DNA of 33,789 nt from Candidatus Nanopelagicales bacterium (lineage in GTDB: Bacteria > Actinomycetota > Actinomycetes > S36-B12 > GCA-2699445): assembly GCA_030700225.1 (NCBI GenBank), contig JAUYJT010000063.1:1-33789 (forward strand). Direction: 5' to 3'. A program made the translations under genes and the position numbers. A model generated the notes under the pieces. It ran no database searches and was not told the DNA's origin. It worked only from the letters and a program-made list of their open reading frames with translations. This document shows, one piece after another, positions 30,895-33,789 of the stretch; within the stretch, counting starts at the first letter, position 1, and the number at the start of each line of letters is the position of its first letter.

Positions 30895-32574
30895 ATGGCC
30901 CAGGACACGCCCACCAGTGAGGAACGACCGGACGGTTTCGAACGCGCCGCCGCCCTGCACCGCAGGATCGCGGAACTTCGAGCCGAAGTCGCGGCCTCGA
31001 CCGCACACAATCAGCGGTTGAGCGCGACGCTGCGGGAGGCCCGGGATCAACTCGTCGCCCTGAAGGCGGAACTCGATAGGCTCAACGATCCACCAGGCGG
31101 ATACGGCATCTTCGTGCAGGACAACGGCGACGAGACCATTGACATCCTCGTTTCCGGCCGCAAGATGCGCGTTTCCTGGGGCGGTGACACGCGGCCCGAG
31201 GACCTGCACCCCGGGCAGGAAGTGATGCTCAACGAGTCGATGAACGTGATCGGGGCACGCCAATACGAGGTCGCCGGCGAGATCGTCATGTTCGTGGAGC
31301 TGGTCGACGACGAACGGGCACTAGTCGCCGGCCACGCGGACGAGGAGCGCATCGTCCGCCTGGCTGAGCCATTGCGGGGAGCGAAACTGCGTGCCGGGGA
31401 CTCGCTGCTGATGGAACCACGGACCGGCTATGTGTACGAGCGGATCCCCAAGTCCGAGGTCGAGGAGTTGGTGCTCGAAGAGGTTCCCGACATCGACTAC
31501 TCCGACATCGGCGGGCTCGGGCCACAGATTGAGATGATCCGGGACGCCGTCGAGTTGCCGTTCCTGCACGCTGAGCTGTTCGCTGAGCACGCGCTAGCCG
31601 CTCCGAAGGGCATCCTTCTTTACGGGCCACCCGGGTGCGGCAAGACTCTGATCGCCAAGGCGGTAGCGAACTCGCTGGCCAAGCAGGTCTCTAAGGTCGC
31701 CGAGAGCAAGGACGCCAGGTCCTTCTTCCTGAACATCAAGGGACCCGAGCTACTCAACAAGTACGTCGGTGAGACCGAGAGGCACATCCGCCTGGTATTC
31801 CAAAGGGCGCGGGAAAAGGCGAGCGAAGGCACGCCCGTCATCGTGTTCTTCGACGAGATGGACTCACTGTTCCGGACCAGAGGGTCAGGCGTCTCAAGTG
31901 ATGTGGAGAACACGATCGTTCCCCAGCTCCTGAGCGAGATCGACGGCGTGGAGAGTCTGGAGAACGTGATCGTGATCGGGGCCTCGAACCGCGAGGACAT
32001 GATCGACCCAGCGATCCTTAGACCGGGTCGCCTTGACGTGAAGATCAAGATCGAGCGCCCCGACGCACAGGGCGCCGCCGACATCTTCAGCAAGTACCTG
32101 ACGCCGAATTTGCCGTTGCACGCCGATGACCTTGCCGAGAACGGCGGCTCGCCGGAAGAGACCTGCGCTGCCATGATCCGGGCGGCCGTGGAGCGCATCT
32201 ACACCGAAAACGTGGACAACCGGTTCCTTGAGGTGACTTATGCGAATGGCGACAAGGAAATCCTGTACTTCCGGGACTTCAACTCCGGGGCCATGATCGA
32301 GAACATCGTGTCGCGGGCGAAGAAGATGGCGATCAAGGACCTCCTCGACACCGGGCAGCGTGGGCTCAGGGTTCAGCACGTGCTCGCGGCGTGCCTGGAC
32401 GAGTTCCGCGAGAATGAGGATCTGCCGAACACGACCAACCCAGATGACTGGGCGAGGATCTCGGGCAAGAAGGGCGAACGGATCGTGTTTATTCGGACCC
32501 TCGTCCGTGGGAAGTCCGGGGACGACCTTGGGCGGTCCATCGACACGGTCGCTCACACCGGTCAGTACCTCTAG
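30895..32574 (+). CDS. arc: Proteasome-associated AAA ATPase (ARC/Mpa)
   Basis: A 559-aa hexameric ATPase that unfolds pupylated proteins and feeds them to the 20S proteasome. An N-terminal coiled coil (about 15-64, [16 protein letters not shown]) precedes two OB-like domains (about 70-190). The AAA domain has Walker A GPPGCGKT (244-251), Walker B with D320-E321 ([10 protein letters not shown]) and [16 protein letters not shown]. The C-terminal QYL is the motif that docks into the proteasome ring. Two ATGs (30892, 30895) follow AGGAGG; the second is better spaced. In most actinobacteria dop and pup follow directly; here the next gene is a sugar transporter. Confidence 0.95.
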   Translation: MAQDTPTSEERPDGFERAAALHRRIAELRAEVAASTAHNQRLSATLREARDQLVALKAELDRLNDPPGGYGIFVQDNGDETIDILVSGRKMRVSWGGDTRPEDLHPGQEVMLNESMNVIGARQYEVAGEIVMFVELVDDERALVAGHADEERIVRLAEPLRGAKLRAGDSLLMEPRTGYVYERIPKSEVEELVLEEVPDIDYSDIGGLGPQIEMIRDAVELPFLHAELFAEHALAAPKGILLYGPPGCGKTLIAKAVANSLAKQVSKVAESKDARSFFLNIKGPELLNKYVGETERHIRLVFQRAREKASEGTPVIVFFDEMDSLFRTRGSGVSSDVENTIVPQLLSEIDGVESLENVIVIGASNREDMIDPAILRPGRLDVKIKIERPDAQGAADIFSKYLTPNLPLHADDLAENGGSPEETCAAMIRAAVERIYTENVDNRFLEVTYANGDKEILYFRDFNSGAMIENIVSRAKKMAIKDLLDTGQRGLRVQHVLAACLDEFRENEDLPNTTNPDDWARISGKKGERIVFIRTLVRGKSGDDLGRSIDTVAHTGQYL

Positions 32575-32715
32575 CCAGCCCCCCTCGATTGACCTCCGCG
32601 AGGCATCTCAGTTCCGGCGGGTCCGGACAAATGGGTCATGTCGGCTACGGACAGTTAGACACGGCGCGCTACGGCGCGCAACCGGGGTTGCGGATCGCTA
32701 GGGTTCCGAGCAGAT

Positions 32716-32757
32716 GGGCGGCAGTGCGCCGCCCCCCACAAGTCGCCAAAGCGCGAC
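32716..32757. other. Two hairpins in the arc-transporter gap
   Basis: GGGCGGC-AGTGC-GCCGCCC (32716-32734) is a perfect 7-bp stem, and GTCGC-CAAAGC-GCGAC (32742-32757) a 5-bp stem that ends one base before the ribosome site AGGAGG of the next gene. Neither has a T-run. The rest of 32575-32769 shows only a further small inverted repeat, GCAAC-CGGG-GTTGC. Control of the transporter message is possible. Confidence 0.4.
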
Positions 32758-32769
32758 TAGGAGGCGACC

Positions 32770-33789
32770 ATGGCTCAAGATCCAAAAGCCGACGCTGGCG
32801 GAGGTGCGTCAGCTGTTGCGGAGCGCTACCGCACAGGACGAGTGCTCAAGATGGCCATCGTCGCCGCTCTGGGTGGATTCCTGTTCGGGTTCGACTCGGC
32901 GGTTGTGAATGGGGCGAAGCAGGCGATCGAGGACAAGTTCAACCTCGCCAACGACGACATTTGGTTCTTCTCGGCCATCGGGTTAGTTGTCTCGGTCGCG
33001 CTGCTGGGCTCGGCTGTGGGCGCCTGGTTCGCGGGGCCGCTTGCGAACAAGTACGGGCGCAGGCGCGTGATGGTGATCGCGGCAGCGCTGTTCCTCTTGG
33101 CCGCGTTCGGGCAGGGGTTCCCGTTCGGAGTCCTTGACCTTGTGTTCTGGCGCTTTGTCGGCGGCGCCGGCATCGGGGTTGCCTCCGTGATCGCGCCGAT
33201 GTACATCGCGGAGGTGGCCCCCGCCGCGCTCCGTGGCCGACTGGGGTCGCTGCAGCAGCTCGCGATTGTCACGGGCATCTTCACCAGCGCTCTTACTAAC
33301 TACGTCCTCCTCAACGCCGCCGGCGGAGAGAGCGCGAACGCTCCGCTTTGGGGGTTGGAAGCCTGGCAGTGGATGTTCCTGGTCATGGTCATTCCCGCGG
33401 TTGTTTACGGTGGTCTCGCGCTCAGGATCCCCGAATCGCCCCGCTACCTGGTCTCGATCGGCAAGGACGAGGAAGCCGCCGAGATTCTGGGTTCGATAAT
33501 CGAGGGCGACCAACACGGCACGGTAGCCGAGATCAAGCAGACCTTGGCGGGGGAGCACAAGCCTCGGTTCAGGGACCTGAGGGGTGCGGCGCTTGGGCTC
33601 CACCCGATCGTGTGGATCGGCATCGGCCTGAGCGTGTTCCAACAGTTCGTCGGCATCAACGTGATCTTCTACTACTCAAACACGATCTGGTCATCCGTCG
33701 GCCTGGGTGAGAGCGAGGCGTTCCTGATCACGCTCATCACCAACACGACGAATGTGGTGGTCACCTTCGTCGCGATAGCTCTCGTTGAC
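32770..33789 (+). CDS. Sugar-porter family MFS transporter, 3' end cut by window edge
   Basis: The first 340 codons of a sugar porter. After a polar N-terminus come GGFLFGFDSAVVNG with the helix-1 aspartate, NKYGRRRVMV after helix 2, RFVGGAGIGVASVIAPMYIA with EVAP, RIPESPRYLVS before the central loop, and QQFVGINVIFYYSN in helix 7. These match XylE/GLUT-like proteins more closely than the first transporter does. AGGAGG precedes ATG 32770 by 5 bases. The substrate is probably a sugar or inositol; the C-terminal half is outside the window. It takes the place where dop or pup would be expected after arc. Confidence 0.9.
   Translation, partial: MAQDPKADAGGGASAVAERYRTGRVLKMAIVAALGGFLFGFDSAVVNGAKQAIEDKFNLANDDIWFFSAIGLVVSVALLGSAVGAWFAGPLANKYGRRRVMVIAAALFLLAAFGQGFPFGVLDLVFWRFVGGAGIGVASVIAPMYIAEVAPAALRGRLGSLQQLAIVTGIFTSALTNYVLLNAAGGESANAPLWGLEAWQWMFLVMVIPAVVYGGLALRIPESPRYLVSIGKDEEAAEILGSIIEGDQHGTVAEIKQTLAGEHKPRFRDLRGAALGLHPIVWIGIGLSVFQQFVGINVIFYYSNTIWSSVGLGESEAFLITLITNTTNVVVTFVAIALVD

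Noticed and set aside
6141-33789. Many long opposite-strand and out-of-frame open frames over the recognised genes
   Set aside because: They are arginine/proline/serine-rich shadows expected in high-GC coding DNA and show no domain or ribosome site.

Overview
High-GC actinobacterial DNA. The evidence is a mycothiol ligase (mshC), an F420-type luciferase-like oxidoreductase, a proteasome-forming ATPase (arc/mpa), a DUF6777-type lipoprotein, frequent GTG starts and many apparently leaderless promoters. I cannot name the genus or order from sequence alone.

Region 1 (1 to about 5975) is the right end of an integrated element lying at the 3' end of a tRNA-Leu(GAG) gene. On the plus strand are a Cro/CI-type regulator and a tyrosine integrase. 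Divergent from them is a tightly overlapping minus-strand operon: excisionase-like protein, a 129-aa unknown, a 45-aa microprotein, a protein with two ParB-like domains, a primase-helicase, and a further gene cut by the window edge. The 3' end of the primase gene carries ten copies of CTGTCCCC spaced mostly by one helical turn, next to a perfect 10-bp hairpin, which is a candidate replication origin. The layout resembles phage-inducible islands and integrative plasmid-like elements. The far end lies outside the window.

Region 2 (6141 to 14558) is chromosomal accessory cargo: two lipoproteins, a sugar-porter MFS transporter, an M20 peptidase, a Tat-exported decarboxylase of the diaminopimelate decarboxylase fold, a small membrane protein and an aldo/keto reductase.

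Region 3 (14704 to 18505) is an F420-type oxidoreductase, uppP, a histidine-phosphatase-fold protein that has lost its catalytic residues, and mshC, an order typical of actinobacteria. Region 4 (18511 to 26417) is central metabolism: short-form 6-phosphogluconate dehydrogenase, divergent glucose-6-phosphate isomerase, cobalamin methionine synthase, ribose-5-phosphate isomerase and a HAD phosphatase.

Region 5 (26418 to 33789) starts with an elaborate intergenic inverted repeat. It continues with a subtilisin-inhibitor-like lipoprotein, an ABC ATPase without a permease and a RecB-family nuclease (minus strand). A site-2-type protease, trmI, arc and a second sugar porter that runs off the end follow on the plus strand. 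dop, pup and prcBA are not directly behind arc in this window.

The gene-free gaps are all under about 220 bases. The largest are 19546-19760, 32575-32769, 7149-7333 and 26418-26588, and each is described under its regulatory or repeat features.
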